A DNA stretch of 64,000 nt from JAAFIW01 sp031414805 (GTDB lineage Bacteria; Pseudomonadota; Gammaproteobacteria; Burkholderiales; Burkholderiaceae_C), in NCBI GenBank assembly GCA_031414805.1, contig JANOQJ010000080.1, positions 62,001-126,000 of the forward strand, in the 5' to 3' direction. The notes below the pieces were generated by a model, which saw nothing but the letters and a program-made list of their open reading frames with translations, ran no database searches and was not told the origin of the DNA. Shown one piece after another: positions 41,472-50,010 of this stretch. The first letter of the stretch is position 1. The number at the start of each line of letters is the position of its first letter. The translations under genes and the position numbers were made by a program.

Positions 41472-42331
41472 TGTTTAAAAAGCCCCTCGGGTTTCCACAA
41501 CAGCACCGCTGCCATCAGCACATACACCAGCATGCCCGCCACCTGCGGCAGCAGCACCTTGCCAAAGGTGTCCACCAAGCCCACCAGCAGCGCCGCGATC
41601 AAGGCCCCGCGCACCGAGCCGATGCCGCCGATCACCACCACCACAAAGCACATGATGAGCACCTGCGAGCCCATGTTGGGGTAGACGCTCGCAATCGGCG
41701 CGGCAATCATGCCGGCGACCGTGGCCAGGCCCACGCCGAGGGCGAACACGGTGGCGTGAATCAGTTTGATGTTGATGCCCAGCGCCTCGGCCATGTCGCG
41801 GTTAAAAGCCCCGGCACGGATCTTCATGCCCAGGCGGGTTTTGGCAATCAACAGATACAAGCCCAGCGCCAGCGCCAGGCACACGCCCGACATGAACAGG
41901 CGGTACACCGGGTAAGACAGGTTCTCAGTCAGCGGGATAGAGGCCGCCAGCAATTCGGGAATGGGCACGCCATGCACATCGTCGCCCCAGATGATGGAGC
42001 GCAACTCTTCAAAGATGTAGATCAGCCCAAAGGTCAGCAGCACCTGGTCCAGGTGTGGGCGTTTGTAGAAGTGGCGAAACAGCAGCCATTCCAGCGCCAA
42101 CCCAAACAACACCGCCAGCACCGCGCCACCCAAAATCGCCAGGGTCAAGCTGCCGAATGCGGCAGACAGCGACCACGCCAGATAAGCCCCCAGCATGTAA
42201 AAACTGCCATGCGCCAGGTTCACCACGCCCATGATCCCGAAGATCAGCGTCAGGCCCGCTGCCAGCATGAACAACAGCAGGCCGTACTGCACGCTGTTGA
42301 GGAGCTGGATGAGGAATTGAGCGAAGTCCAT
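41468..42331 (-). CDS. livH: Branched-chain/aromatic acid ABC transporter permease LivH-type
   Basis: A 287-residue permease with about eight helices: LLNSVQYGLLLFMLAAGLTLIFGIMGVVNLAHGSFYMLGAY and the ATPase-contact loop ATVFALGVGLATVAGMIAAP, VVVIGGIGSVRGALIAALLVG. The start is the ATG at 42331. It overlaps livM. Confidence 0.93.
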   Translation of the reverse strand: MDFAQFLIQLLNSVQYGLLLFMLAAGLTLIFGIMGVVNLAHGSFYMLGAYLAWSLSAAFGSLTLAILGGAVLAVLFGLALEWLLFRHFYKRPHLDQVLLTFGLIYIFEELRSIIWGDDVHGVPIPELLAASIPLTENLSYPVYRLFMSGVCLALALGLYLLIAKTRLGMKIRAGAFNRDMAEALGINIKLIHATVFALGVGLATVAGMIAAPIASVYPNMGSQVLIMCFVVVVIGGIGSVRGALIAALLVGLVDTFGKVLLPQVAGMLVYVLMAAVLLWKPEGLFKQ

Positions 42332-42369
42332 GGTCGAAAAAGGGGGTTTCACTTCCAGCCGGGGCCGTG

Positions 42370-42415
42370 GAACCGGCTTCGCAGGGCGACTGGCGCAGCG
42401 GCCCCCGCGGGGGGC
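42370..42415. repeat. GC-rich hairpin element (GGAACCGGCTT type), copy 1
   Basis: GGAACCGGCTTCGCAGGGC leads into GCCCCCGC/GGGGGGC (42401-42415), a strong stem. A related block (GGAACCGGCTTTGCCGGGC, then GGCGCCCCCTTGGGGGG) is at 55616-55659. It sits between a LysE-like gene and livH, on a gap with no other feature, and may act as a terminator. Confidence 0.4.
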
Positions 42416-42449
42416 AGGGCGCTACACGCAGTGAGCAACCGTGGGGGCC

Positions 42450-43076
42450 TCATACTTGACGGCGCGTGAACAGCAAGGCCACTCCCATTAACGTGAACAG
42501 ACCACCACAGATGCGGTTGATCCAGCGTACTGGCGCAGTTGATTGCAGCAGCGGAACCAGCCTTGAGACGCCCAGTGCGCACGCTGTTAGCACGGCAAAT
42601 TCAAACGCCACGAAGGTCAATGCCAACACAGCAAACTGGGGAAGCATGGGCACAGCTGGATTCAGGAACTGCGGAAAAAACGCAGCAAAAAATAGCAGGG
42701 CTTTGGGGTTGCTGGCACCGACCAAGAAGCCTTGCAGGTAAAACGATTTTGTTTTTTGAGGGGTGCTGGTGCCACTCAATTGCAAGGGTGATGCGGCACT
42801 GCGAAAAGTCTTGATGCCCAGCCAGATCAGATACGCAGCGCCCACGACTTTGGCGACGGTGAAAGCCGTGTCGGACGCGGCCAGTAGCGCACCCAAGCCC
42901 AGCGCAGACAGGATCATCACTCCCAGCACTGCCGTCACAGAGCCTGCCACCGCGGTCATGGCGCGTCGCGGCCCGTGGTTCAGCGCATTGGTCACGCACA
43001 TCAGCATGGTGGGGCCAGGGCTGAGGATGAGCAGGGCGACGGCTGCGAGGTAGAGGAGGTAGGTGGACAGGGTCAT
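42450..43076 (-). CDS. LysE/RhtB-family exporter
   Basis: A 208-residue protein with six membrane helices: LILSPGPTMLMCVTNALNHG (SPGP motif) and GFLVGASNPKALLFFAAFFPQF (NPK motif). It exports an amino acid-like compound. It is placed inside the transporter cluster between livK and livH, which is unusual, so either it was inserted or it exports a by-product of aromatic-acid uptake. Start ATG at 43076. Confidence 0.88.
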   Translation of the reverse strand: MTLSTYLLYLAAVALLILSPGPTMLMCVTNALNHGPRRAMTAVAGSVTAVLGVMILSALGLGALLAASDTAFTVAKVVGAAYLIWLGIKTFRSAASPLQLSGTSTPQKTKSFYLQGFLVGASNPKALLFFAAFFPQFLNPAVPMLPQFAVLALTFVAFEFAVLTACALGVSRLVPLLQSTAPVRWINRICGGLFTLMGVALLFTRRQV

Positions 43077-43117
43077 GTGTTTGAAATCTCGATCTGGGTT
43101 CACATAAACACAAAATC

Positions 43118-43220
43118 TACGTCATTCCCGCGCAGGCGGGAATCCAGGTGCGAGCCGCTTGAAGTTGGAGCCTATTTGATCGACCAACCGCTGGATTCCC
43201 GCCTGCGCGGGAATGACGTA
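43118..43220. repeat. NIME-like palindromic repeat pair (ATTCCCGCGCAGGCGGGAAT)
   Basis: A perfect 30-bp inverted repeat: 43118-43147 and 43191-43220, each containing a GTCATTCCCGCG unit, with a 43-nt spacer. Between the LysE-like gene and livK. The unit is like the dRS3/NIME repeats of betaproteobacteria and recurs at 44563, 44935 and 48156. Confidence 0.85.
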
Positions 43221-43254
43221 AACGCGTGGCACAAATGCCGTGGCAGGGCCTCAT

Positions 43255-44457
43255 TCAGGCCATCTTGCAACCCGCCCCCGAGTCTGCCAACGCCTTCGCA
43301 GCCACCCCGATCACCTTGTTTTCCTTGTTCGCCACCTCGCGCAGGTAAATGTCCTGCACCGGGTTGTGTTGCGGGCTCATGGTCCATTTGCCGCGTGGGC
43401 TGTCGATCGTGGCGCTTTGCAAGGCTTTGTACAGCGCAGCCTTGTTTGACATATCACCCTTGACTGCATTGGCACCCTGGGCCAGCAGCAGGCCGGTGTC
43501 GTAGCCCTGCACGGCGTACACGTCGGGTTGCAGGCGGAAGGCTTTGGCGTACTCCAGGCGGAATTGCTTGTTGCGCGGCGTGTCCAGTGAGTCGCTGTAA
43601 TGCATGGTGGTGATGATGCCGTCCGCCGCCGGACCTGCAGCGTCCAGCACACCCTCGGTCAGGAAACCGGATCCGTACAAAGGAATCTTGCCTTTCAGAC
43701 CCGCCGCGGCGTAGTCGCGGATGAATTTGGCTGCGCCGCCGCCGGCAAAAAAACAGGCCACTGCGTCGGGCTTCAACGCAGCAATCTCAGTCAGCAAGGC
43801 TTGAAACTCCACCTGCGGGAAGGGCAGGCCCAGCTCTTTGACGATGGTGCCGCCCGCTGCCAGGTAGCCTTCTTTAAAGCCTTCAAACGCCTCGTCGCCT
43901 GCAGCATATTTCCAGGTGATCCACACGGCCTTTTTGTGGCCCCGGTCCACCATGGCTTTGCCCAGGGCCCGTGTGGGCTGGCTGTTGGTGAAACTGGTGC
44001 GAAACACGTTGGGGGCGCACAGGGCGCGGGTGGCGGCATGCACACCGGCGTTGGGAATGAGGCTGAGCACACCCGACTCACGGGCCACACGCTGAATGCC
44101 CATTTGCACACCCGAGTGCACGGTGCCCACCAGCACATCCACCTTGTCGCGCTGCACCAGTTTTTGGGCGTTTTCCACGCCTTTGGGCGGCTCGGACTCA
44201 TCGTCCACCTTGAACCATTCAATCTCGCGCCCACCCAGCTTGCCGCCTTGCTGGTCAATAGCCAGGCGAAAGCCGTTTTCAATGGCTACGCCCAACTGCG
44301 CAAAGGTGCCGGTGTAGGGCAGCATCAAACCAACACGTACCTTGCCCGACTGGGCCCGGGCAATTTCGGGCAGTAGCAAGCCGGTGGAGGCGGCACCGAT
44401 CAGGGCGGCGCTGCGGGAGAGGATCAAACGGCGTGTAGCGAGGCGGCGAGAGGTCAT
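43255..44457 (-). CDS. livK: Branched-chain/aromatic acid ABC transporter binding protein LivK-type
   Basis: A 400-residue periplasmic binding protein. The N-terminus has a basic stretch with RRLATRRLILSRSAALIGAASTGLLLPEIARAQ (signal, possibly Tat-like), then KVRVGLMLPYTGTFAQLGVAIENGFRLAID and the type-1 binding fold. It is the substrate-recognition part of the transporter; in box clusters such proteins are tied to benzoate. The longer frame upstream is dropped in favour of the ATG at 44457. Confidence 0.9.
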   Translation of the reverse strand: MTSRRLATRRLILSRSAALIGAASTGLLLPEIARAQSGKVRVGLMLPYTGTFAQLGVAIENGFRLAIDQQGGKLGGREIEWFKVDDESEPPKGVENAQKLVQRDKVDVLVGTVHSGVQMGIQRVARESGVLSLIPNAGVHAATRALCAPNVFRTSFTNSQPTRALGKAMVDRGHKKAVWITWKYAAGDEAFEGFKEGYLAAGGTIVKELGLPFPQVEFQALLTEIAALKPDAVACFFAGGGAAKFIRDYAAAGLKGKIPLYGSGFLTEGVLDAAGPAADGIITTMHYSDSLDTPRNKQFRLEYAKAFRLQPDVYAVQGYDTGLLLAQGANAVKGDMSNKAALYKALQSATIDSPRGKWTMSPQHNPVQDIYLREVANKENKVIGVAAKALADSGAGCKMA

Positions 44458-44562
44458 GGCAGTCTTTCGGAAGAAGGGGAAATTGATATGTATGCACTGT
44501 ATTTCATGCGTTGGTGGCGAGCGCTTGAGAGTTACCCGCATTTGCTTCAGCGTTGTTGCGGC

Positions 44563-44645
44563 TCACTGGATTCCCGCCTGCGCGGGAATGACGGAATTTT
44601 TGAATCGTCATCCCCGCGCAGGCGGGGATTCAGCGGTTGCGCCGC
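44563..44645 (+). repeat. Palindromic repeat (NIME-like), left flank of the GIY-YIG gene
   Basis: TCACTGGATTCCCGCCTGCG then a facing ATCCCCGCGCAGGCGGGGAT-like unit, then CAGCGGTTGCGCCGC. The second copy at 44935-45016 matches it in order and orientation with about nine differences. Together they bracket the nuclease gene. Confidence 0.85.
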
Positions 44646-44655
44646 AAATGTCTGG

Positions 44656-44928
44656 CTACAGGTCGTGCCATGCAGGATTGCCAGTTTCGATCAGCTTCAG
44701 TTTCCATTCACGATTCCATTTTTTCAACTGCTTTTCGCGGGCGATGGCGTAGGGCATCCCATCAAATAGCTCGTAATGCACCAAGTCGTGAACCTGGTAC
44801 TGCTGGGTAAATCCTGCAATTACATCGTTTTTGTGCTGCCATACCCGTTGAATCAAATGGCTGGTCACGCCGACATACAGCGTTCCATTGCGCTGACTTG
44901 CCAGGATGTAGACCGCCGGTTGCTTCAT
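44656..44928 (-). CDS. Small GIY-YIG endonuclease-like protein
   Basis: A 90-residue GIY-YIG domain protein (YhbQ-like): AVYILASQRNGTLYVGVTSHLIQRV holds the YIL and YVG halves of the motif with the catalytic Arg, followed by KQLKKWNREWKLKLIE. Such small proteins are nicking or repair nucleases, usually with no known partner. It lies on the minus strand between livK and bclA, and is framed by two direct repeat copies (44563-44645, 44935-45016). This arrangement suggests that gene and repeats moved together. Confidence 0.85.
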   Translation of the reverse strand: MKQPAVYILASQRNGTLYVGVTSHLIQRVWQHKNDVIAGFTQQYQVHDLVHYELFDGMPYAIAREKQLKKWNREWKLKLIETGNPAWHDL

Positions 44929-44934
44929 TGAAGT

Positions 44935-45016
44935 TCACTGGGTTCCCGCCTGCGCGGTAATGATCGAATTTTGAATCGTCATTCCCGCGCAAGCGGGAAT
45001 CCAGCGGTTGCGCCGC
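44935..45016 (+). repeat. Palindromic repeat (NIME-like), right flank of the GIY-YIG gene
   Basis: TCACTGGGTTCCCGCCTGCG, facing unit TCATTCCCGCGCAAGCGGGA, then CCAGCGGTTGCGCCGC. Direct copy of 44563-44645. It lies 13 nt from the bclA stop. Confidence 0.85.
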
Positions 45017-45029
45017 GATTTGCCTGCCA

Positions 45030-46559
45030 TCACTGTGAAGCACGCAACTTGAACCGCTGAATCTTCCCCGTCGCCGTTTTCGGCAACTCCCCTACAAACT
45101 CAATCCAGCGCGGGTATTTGTAGGGTGCCAGCTGGTTTTTCACATGCGCTTGCAAGTCGTTTGCCGTGGCCGATTGCCCGGCTTTCAGCACCACAAACGC
45201 CTTGGGTTTGACCAGCCCGTCGCTGTCAGCCACGCCAATCACCGCTGCTTCCAACACCGCGCTGTGCGTCATCAAACTGGCTTCCACCTCAAACGGGCTG
45301 ACATAGATACCGCCGACTTTCAGCATGTCGTCGCTGCGCCCGCCATAGGTGTAGTAACCGTCGGCGTCGACCGTGTATTTGTCGCCGCTGCGCGTCCATT
45401 CACCTGCGAAGGTTTGTTTGGTTTTCTCGCGGTTGTTCCAGTAATACAGCGCAGCGGTAGGGCCGTTGATTTGCAGCTCGCCAATCACGCCGGGGTCGCA
45501 TTCAAGGCCGTCGTCGCCCACGATGCGCAGCTGGTAGCCGGGCACCGGCACACCCGTGGTGCCGTAACGCACCTGGCCCGGGCGGTTGCTCAGGAAGATG
45601 TGCAGCATTTCGGTGGACCCAATGCCGTCCAGAATTTCGCAGCCGTATTCCGCCGTCCATTTGCGCCCGATCTCTGCGGGCAGGGCTTCTCCGGCGCTGG
45701 TGCAGATGCGCAGGTTTAGCTCGTTACGGGCAGGGCGATTGGGGTCGGCCAGCAGCGCGGCAAACAGCGTAGGCACGCCGTAAAAAACAGTGGGTTGGTA
45801 TCGCTTCAAAACGCCAAATACGTCGGTCGGCGTCGGGCGACTGGGCAGCAGAACGGTGGTGGCGCCCACGCTCATTGGAAATGTCAGCGCATTGCCCAGG
45901 CCGTAGGCAAAAAACAGCTTCGCGGCTGAATACACCACGTCGTTTTCACGCAAACCCAGCACGCCCTGGCCGTACAGCCGGGCCGTTTCCATCAGGTGGC
46001 TGTGCAGGTGCACCGTGCCCTTGGGTGTGCCAGTGGAGCCACTGGAATACAGCCAGAAGGCGGGCTCATCGCTCGATGTATTTGCTATGAAAGGTATAGC
46101 TTCTTGAGCAGTATTTACCTGGGCTACCGTGTGATTTGACTCATAAACAGCTAGCCCGGCAACAAAGGTGGTTTTTAATGACGGCACGCCGCCCATCCAG
46201 GGCGCAAACGCCGGTAGCAGGCTGTGCGACACCACCAGCCCTTGCGCACGCGAGTCGCGCAGCATGAACTCAAAGTCTTTGGCTGTGAGCAAGGTGTTGG
46301 CGGCCACCGGCACCACGCCTGCCAGCATGGCGCCCAGAAAAATCACCGGCCACTCCAGCGTGTCCAGCACGGCCACCAGCAAGCGGCTTTCCGGCGCAAA
46401 GCCGTGGGCGCGCAGGGCGGCGGCAAATTGGTGGGCCTGTGTTTGCAGTTGGCCGTAAGTCAGCGTCTGGCCAGAGGCGGCGTCGACGAAAGCGGGTTTC
46501 TCGGCACGTGCGGCATGGCGATCCAGCAGGTCCTGGGCCGCGTTGTAAGGCGTTGGCAT
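45030..46559 (-). CDS. bclA: Benzoate-CoA ligase
   Basis: A 509-residue AMP-forming ligase making benzoyl-CoA, the entry step for box. Motifs: YSSGSTGTPKG (P-loop-like A3), YGVPTLFAALL, EILDGIGSTEMLHIF, YTYGGRSDDMLKVGGIYVSPFEVE and the C-terminal catalytic Lys in PKTATGKIQRFKL. Residues 138-159 (VAQVNTAQEAIPFIAN) are encoded by an antisense 63-nt repeat, just upstream of the P-loop-like motif. It is on the strand opposite to boxR-boxC-boxB and shares the transporter strand. Confidence 0.93.
   Translation of the reverse strand: MPTPYNAAQDLLDRHAARAEKPAFVDAASGQTLTYGQLQTQAHQFAAALRAHGFAPESRLLVAVLDTLEWPVIFLGAMLAGVVPVAANTLLTAKDFEFMLRDSRAQGLVVSHSLLPAFAPWMGGVPSLKTTFVAGLAVYESNHTVAQVNTAQEAIPFIANTSSDEPAFWLYSSGSTGTPKGTVHLHSHLMETARLYGQGVLGLRENDVVYSAAKLFFAYGLGNALTFPMSVGATTVLLPSRPTPTDVFGVLKRYQPTVFYGVPTLFAALLADPNRPARNELNLRICTSAGEALPAEIGRKWTAEYGCEILDGIGSTEMLHIFLSNRPGQVRYGTTGVPVPGYQLRIVGDDGLECDPGVIGELQINGPTAALYYWNNREKTKQTFAGEWTRSGDKYTVDADGYYTYGGRSDDMLKVGGIYVSPFEVEASLMTHSAVLEAAVIGVADSDGLVKPKAFVVLKAGQSATANDLQAHVKNQLAPYKYPRWIEFVGELPKTATGKIQRFKLRASQ
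46084..46147 (+). repeat. 63-nt dispersed repeat, copy 8, antisense inside bclA
   Basis: Plus-strand GCTATGAAAGGTATAGC, TTCTTGAGCAGTATTTACCT, ending GACTCATAAA. The reverse strand is open and encodes AQVNTAQEAIPFIA in the same frame as the msbA and lapB copies. Confidence 0.88.
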
Positions 46560-46579
46560 GGGATGGGTCTCCAGAAATT

Positions 46580-46640
46580 ACTATTATTTTTATAGCTGCT
46601 TGAGCAGTATTTATAGGGGCTAGAGGCCACTTTGTCTCAT
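46580..46640 (+). repeat. 63-nt dispersed repeat, intergenic copy 9
   Basis: ACTATTATTTTTATAGC, TGCTTGAGCAGTATTTATAG, ending TTTGTCTCAT. TGA intact. It fills most of the 82-nt gap between bclA and the flavodoxin gene. Confidence 0.88.
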
Positions 46641-46641
46641 A

Positions 46642-47106
46642 TCACGCGGTGGCAGGGGAGGTTGCCAGTGCCAACCACTCTCTGCACCAAGCCGTCCCTT
46701 CGCTTTCGGCCAGCGTGCCCGCACTCGCGTCGTGGCACCACACCTCGCCCACACGCTGCGCACCCAGGTCTTGCAGGCGCTCATCGAATTTTTTGCCGCC
46801 AAAGCAATAGGTTTGCAGATACGTGCGGTCACCCAACGCCATCACGCCGTAACGCACATGGCCCAGAAACTTGGGGGTGGCGGCCATCGATTCGTACAGC
46901 GCCCGGGCGTTGTCGGGCACGTCGCCCGAGCCGTAAGTCGATGTGCAGATGAGATAAAGTGCATCTTCGTCAAACGCGTTGATCGATAACCCATCCATCA
47001 CCGTCACCTCAATGTCGTCCACTAAATCAGCGCAGTCCATCTGGATCGACTGGGCAACGTACTCGGCCGTGCTGGTCATGGTGCCGACAAGAATTTTGAG
47101 TTTCAT
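46642..47106 (-). CDS. Flavodoxin (MioC-like)
   Basis: A 154-residue flavodoxin domain: LKILVGTMTSTAEYVAQSI (FMN phosphate loop), ALYLICTSTYGSGDVPDNA and GVMALGDRTYLQTYCFGGKKFDERLQDLGA. It binds FMN and carries electrons. I start at the ATG at 47106, because the 112 residues upstream are antisense to boxR and not conserved. It is divergent from boxR and next to bclA. With boxA absent, it might carry electrons to BoxB, but that is inference. Confidence 0.9.
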   Translation of the reverse strand: MKLKILVGTMTSTAEYVAQSIQMDCADLVDDIEVTVMDGLSINAFDEDALYLICTSTYGSGDVPDNARALYESMAATPKFLGHVRYGVMALGDRTYLQTYCFGGKKFDERLQDLGAQRVGEVWCHDASAGTLAESEGTAWCREWLALATSPATA

Positions 47107-47140
47107 GGACAAGGCTTTCGAATAAAGTGCAATAAACTGC

Positions 47141-47168
47141 TTGACATTTAATTGATGTGAAGCATACT
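47141..47168 (+). promoter_or_regulatory. Probable boxR promoter with BoxR-type TGCA sites
   Basis: TTGACA (47141-47146) and CATACT (47163-47168), 16 bp apart, fit a sigma-70 promoter 57 nt before boxR. TGCA tetranucleotides lie at 47128-47131 and 47168-47171; BzdR/BoxR operators contain TGCA elements. The same region would control the flavodoxin gene on the other strand. Confidence 0.5.
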
Positions 47169-47224
47169 GCAAACCACTTTCAAGGCCAACCGTTTTTTCA
47201 TCCGAACAAACCCCATCCAAAAAA

Positions 47225-48130
47225 ATGAGCGAGCTACCAGCCCAGTTGACCCACCAGAACCCGCAGGCCACCCTGGCCGACCTGGGCGGCCGCGTGCGGG
47301 CCTGGCGGGCGCGCCGCGGCATGACGCGAAAAGCATTGGCCGCCGATTCCGGTCTTTCCGAACGCTTTTTGGCCGATGTGGAAAGCGGAAAAGGCAATGT
47401 TTCCATCAACTCGCTGGAAGCCACGGCGCAGGCGCTGAACATCAGCCTGCTCGACTTGCTGCAAGACGCCCCGCGCCCCGCGTTGGCGCGCGCTCAGGGA
47501 CTGCTCACGCGACTGGACGACGGGCAGCTCGACCAGGCGTACGCGATGCTCAGCAGCAGTTTTGGCTTGGCCGACGCGCAGGGCCGCGATCAGCGTGTTG
47601 CCCTGATCGGCCTTCGTGGAGCCGGCAAAACCACGCTGGGCGCGCAATTAGCCGCGCAGCGCGGCGTGCCGTTTGTGGAGCTGGACCGCGAAATTGAGCG
47701 CGAGGCAGGCACCAGCATGAATGAAATTTTGTTGCTGCACGGCCAGGCCGGTTACCGCCGCTACGAGCGCCGCGCGCTACTGCGCATTGCGCAGGACTGT
47801 GTTGACGGCGTGGTGCTGACCACCGGTGGCAGCATCGTGAGTGAGCGCGAGACTTTTGATCTGTTGCAGAGCCATTTTTACTGCGTGTGGCTGAAAGCCA
47901 GCCCTGAAGAACACATGGCCCGCGTGGTGGCCCAGGGCGATATGCGGCCCTTCACGTCCACCGACGTGAATGCCGAATCCAACGGCTCGATGAGCCAAGC
48001 CATGGACGACATCCGCCGGATTCTGGCTAGCCGCGAGGCGCTGTATGCACGGGCCGATGCGGTGGTCGATACGGCAGCGCGCACGGCCCGGCAGTCGTTG
48101 AAGGATCTGGAACGTGCGGTACCCCGGTAG
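47225..48130 (+). CDS. boxR: BoxR/BzdR-type regulator (HTH plus shikimate kinase-like domain)
   Basis: A 301-residue repressor of aromatic catabolism. Residues 16-75 are an XRE-type HTH (LGGRVRAWRARRGMTRKALAADSGLSERFLADVESGKGNVS). From about residue 120 is a shikimate kinase-like domain with P-loop GLRGAGKTTLG; in BzdR this binds benzoyl-CoA. It should repress boxC-boxB and its own promoter until benzoyl-CoA appears. Confidence 0.95.
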   Translation: MSELPAQLTHQNPQATLADLGGRVRAWRARRGMTRKALAADSGLSERFLADVESGKGNVSINSLEATAQALNISLLDLLQDAPRPALARAQGLLTRLDDGQLDQAYAMLSSSFGLADAQGRDQRVALIGLRGAGKTTLGAQLAAQRGVPFVELDREIEREAGTSMNEILLLHGQAGYRRYERRALLRIAQDCVDGVVLTTGGSIVSERETFDLLQSHFYCVWLKASPEEHMARVVAQGDMRPFTSTDVNAESNGSMSQAMDDIRRILASREALYARADAVVDTAARTARQSLKDLERAVPR

Positions 48131-48155
48131 CCGTCGTTCCCGCGAAGGCGTGTCC

Positions 48156-48253
48156 CGTCATTCCCGCGAAGGCGGGAATCCAGCCTTCGCATCACAAAGC
48201 CTGTATTGCCGCAAGCACCTCACACCTGGATCCCCGCCTTCGCGGGGATGACG
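48156..48253. repeat. NIME-like palindromic repeat pair between boxR and boxC
   Basis: A pair of 28-nt inverted arms (48156-48183 and 48226-48253, the right arm with ATCCCCGCCTTCGCGGGGAT) plus a partial unit at 48133-48150. It fills most of the 142-nt space between the genes and would fold into a strong hairpin in the boxRC transcript. Confidence 0.8.
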
Positions 48254-48272
48254 AATACCCAAGGAGACAAAC

Positions 48273-50000
48273 ATGAACGCCATCACCGAACCGCAGCTCT
48301 TCAAACAAGTCATGGACGGCCAGGAGCGCGAACTCGTCAGCTTTGCCACCCACCCCAGCCGCTACCAACACTGGACCTTGGCGGTTGACGGCGATGTAGC
48401 CCGGCTCAAGCTGGATATCAATGAAGACGGCGGCATCAAGCCGGGCTACAAGCTCAAGCTCAACAGCTACGACCTGGGCGTGGACATCGAGCTGCACGAC
48501 GCGATCAACCGCATCCGCTTCGAACACCCGCGAGTTTCGGTGGTGGTGTTCGAGTCTGGCAAAGAAAAAATCTGGTGCTCGGGTGCCAACATTTACATGC
48601 TGGGCCTGTCCACCCACGCCTGGAAGGTGAACTTCTGCAAATTCACCAACGAAACCCGCAATGGCCTGGAAGACTCCTCGCGCCACGACGGCTTGAAAAG
48701 TCTGGCCGCCGTCACAGGCGCTTGCGCAGGCGGTGGCTACGAGTTGGCGCTGGCGTGTGACCGCATCGTGATGGTGGACGACCGCAGCTCCACCGTGAGC
48801 CTGCCCGAAGTGCCGCTGCTGGGCGTGCTACCCGGCACGGGCGGGCTGACGCGCGTGACTGACAAGCGCAAGGTGCGGCGCGACCTGGCAGACATTTTTT
48901 GCACGACCAGCGAAGGCGTGCGCGCCGACCGCGCACGCGACTGGAAACTGATTGACGAGCACGCCAAGCCGCAGCAGTTTGAGCAGTTGGTTGCTACAGA
49001 AATAGAAGCGCTTCGAGCAATATCTACAAGGGCGGGTGGCCAAAAAGGCATAGAACTCACGCCGCTCAAGCCGCTGATTGACGAAGCGGGCTACCACTAC
49101 AGCACGGTCGATGCGCAGGTTGACCGCACAACCCGCATCGCCACCTTGACCGTGACAGCGCCCACGCAAGCCATTGAATCCACCCCCGAGGCAATTGAGC
49201 AAGCCGGTGCCCAGTGGTGGCCGCTGCGCATGCAGCGCGAGCTGGACGACGCCATCTTGAACCTGCGTACCAACGAGCTGGACGTGGGCACCTGGGTCAT
49301 CAAAACCCGCGGGGACGCGCTGCACGTGATGCAGGCCGACGCGGTTTTGCAAGCGCACAAAACCCACTGGCTGGTGCGCGAAACCACCGGCGCACTGCGC
49401 CGCACCCTGGCCCGCCTGGACGTGACCAGCCGCTCGCTGATTGCGCTGGTCGATCAAGGCTCGTGTTTTGCGGGCACCTTGTTTGAGCTGGCCCTGGCCT
49501 GTGACCGCATTTACATGCTGGATTTGCCCGACGCGCCCAGCGCGTCCTCCCATTTCTCGCCAGACGCTGCACCCAGCCTGCAACTGAACGCCGCCAACTT
49601 CGGCCGCTACCCCGCCGTCAACCACCTGACCCGCCTGCAAACCCGCTTCAACGAAGACGCGCAAACCATTGCCCAGCTGCAAGGCGTCATCGACACCCCC
49701 TTGCGCGCTGACCAGGCTTTGGGCCTGGGCCTGGTGACGCTGACTCCCGACGACATTGATTGGGACGATGAAATCCGCATCATGTTGGAAGAGCGTGCTT
49801 CTCTGTCACCCGACGCCATGACCGGCCTGGAAGCCAGCCTGCGCTTTCCCGGTAAAGAAACCATGGAAACCCGCATCTTCGGCCGCCTGTCTGCCTGGCA
49901 AAACTGGATCTTCATTCGCCCGAATGCGGTGGGAGAAGAGGGCGCTTTGAAGCTGTTTGGAACCGGCAAGAAGGCTAGGTTTGATTGGAAACGCATTTAA
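48273..50000 (+). CDS. boxC: Benzoyl-CoA-dihydrodiol lyase (2,3-epoxybenzoyl-CoA dihydrolase)
   Basis: A 575-residue crotonase-like enzyme that opens the epoxide ring of 2,3-epoxybenzoyl-CoA with water, splitting off formate. Crotonase blocks: WCSGANIYMLG, GACAGGGYELALACDRIVMVDD, PLLGVLPGTGGLTR. AAGGAGAC lies 8 nt before the ATG. A sense 63-nt repeat encodes residues 241-261 (ATEIEALRAISTRAGGQKGIE), making it about 20 residues longer than I expect for BoxC (about 555). Confidence 0.94.
   Translation: MNAITEPQLFKQVMDGQERELVSFATHPSRYQHWTLAVDGDVARLKLDINEDGGIKPGYKLKLNSYDLGVDIELHDAINRIRFEHPRVSVVVFESGKEKIWCSGANIYMLGLSTHAWKVNFCKFTNETRNGLEDSSRHDGLKSLAAVTGACAGGGYELALACDRIVMVDDRSSTVSLPEVPLLGVLPGTGGLTRVTDKRKVRRDLADIFCTTSEGVRADRARDWKLIDEHAKPQQFEQLVATEIEALRAISTRAGGQKGIELTPLKPLIDEAGYHYSTVDAQVDRTTRIATLTVTAPTQAIESTPEAIEQAGAQWWPLRMQRELDDAILNLRTNELDVGTWVIKTRGDALHVMQADAVLQAHKTHWLVRETTGALRRTLARLDVTSRSLIALVDQGSCFAGTLFELALACDRIYMLDLPDAPSASSHFSPDAAPSLQLNAANFGRYPAVNHLTRLQTRFNEDAQTIAQLQGVIDTPLRADQALGLGLVTLTPDDIDWDDEIRIMLEERASLSPDAMTGLEASLRFPGKETMETRIFGRLSAWQNWIFIRPNAVGEEGALKLFGTGKKARFDWKRI
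48993..49055 (+). repeat. 63-nt dispersed repeat, copy 10, sense inside boxC
   Basis: GCTACAGAAATAGAAGCGCT, TCGAGCAATATCTACAAGGG, ending AAAAAGGCATAGAA. The consensus TGA is CGA. It encodes EALRAISTRAGGQKG in the frame shared with livG and aroA. Confidence 0.88.
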
Positions 50001-50010
50001 GTCATTTTTT

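Noticed and set aside
43118..48253. CRISPR array from repeated ATTCCCGCG units
   Set aside because: The units are palindromic, unevenly spaced and in both directions, with genes between, so they are dispersed repeats.
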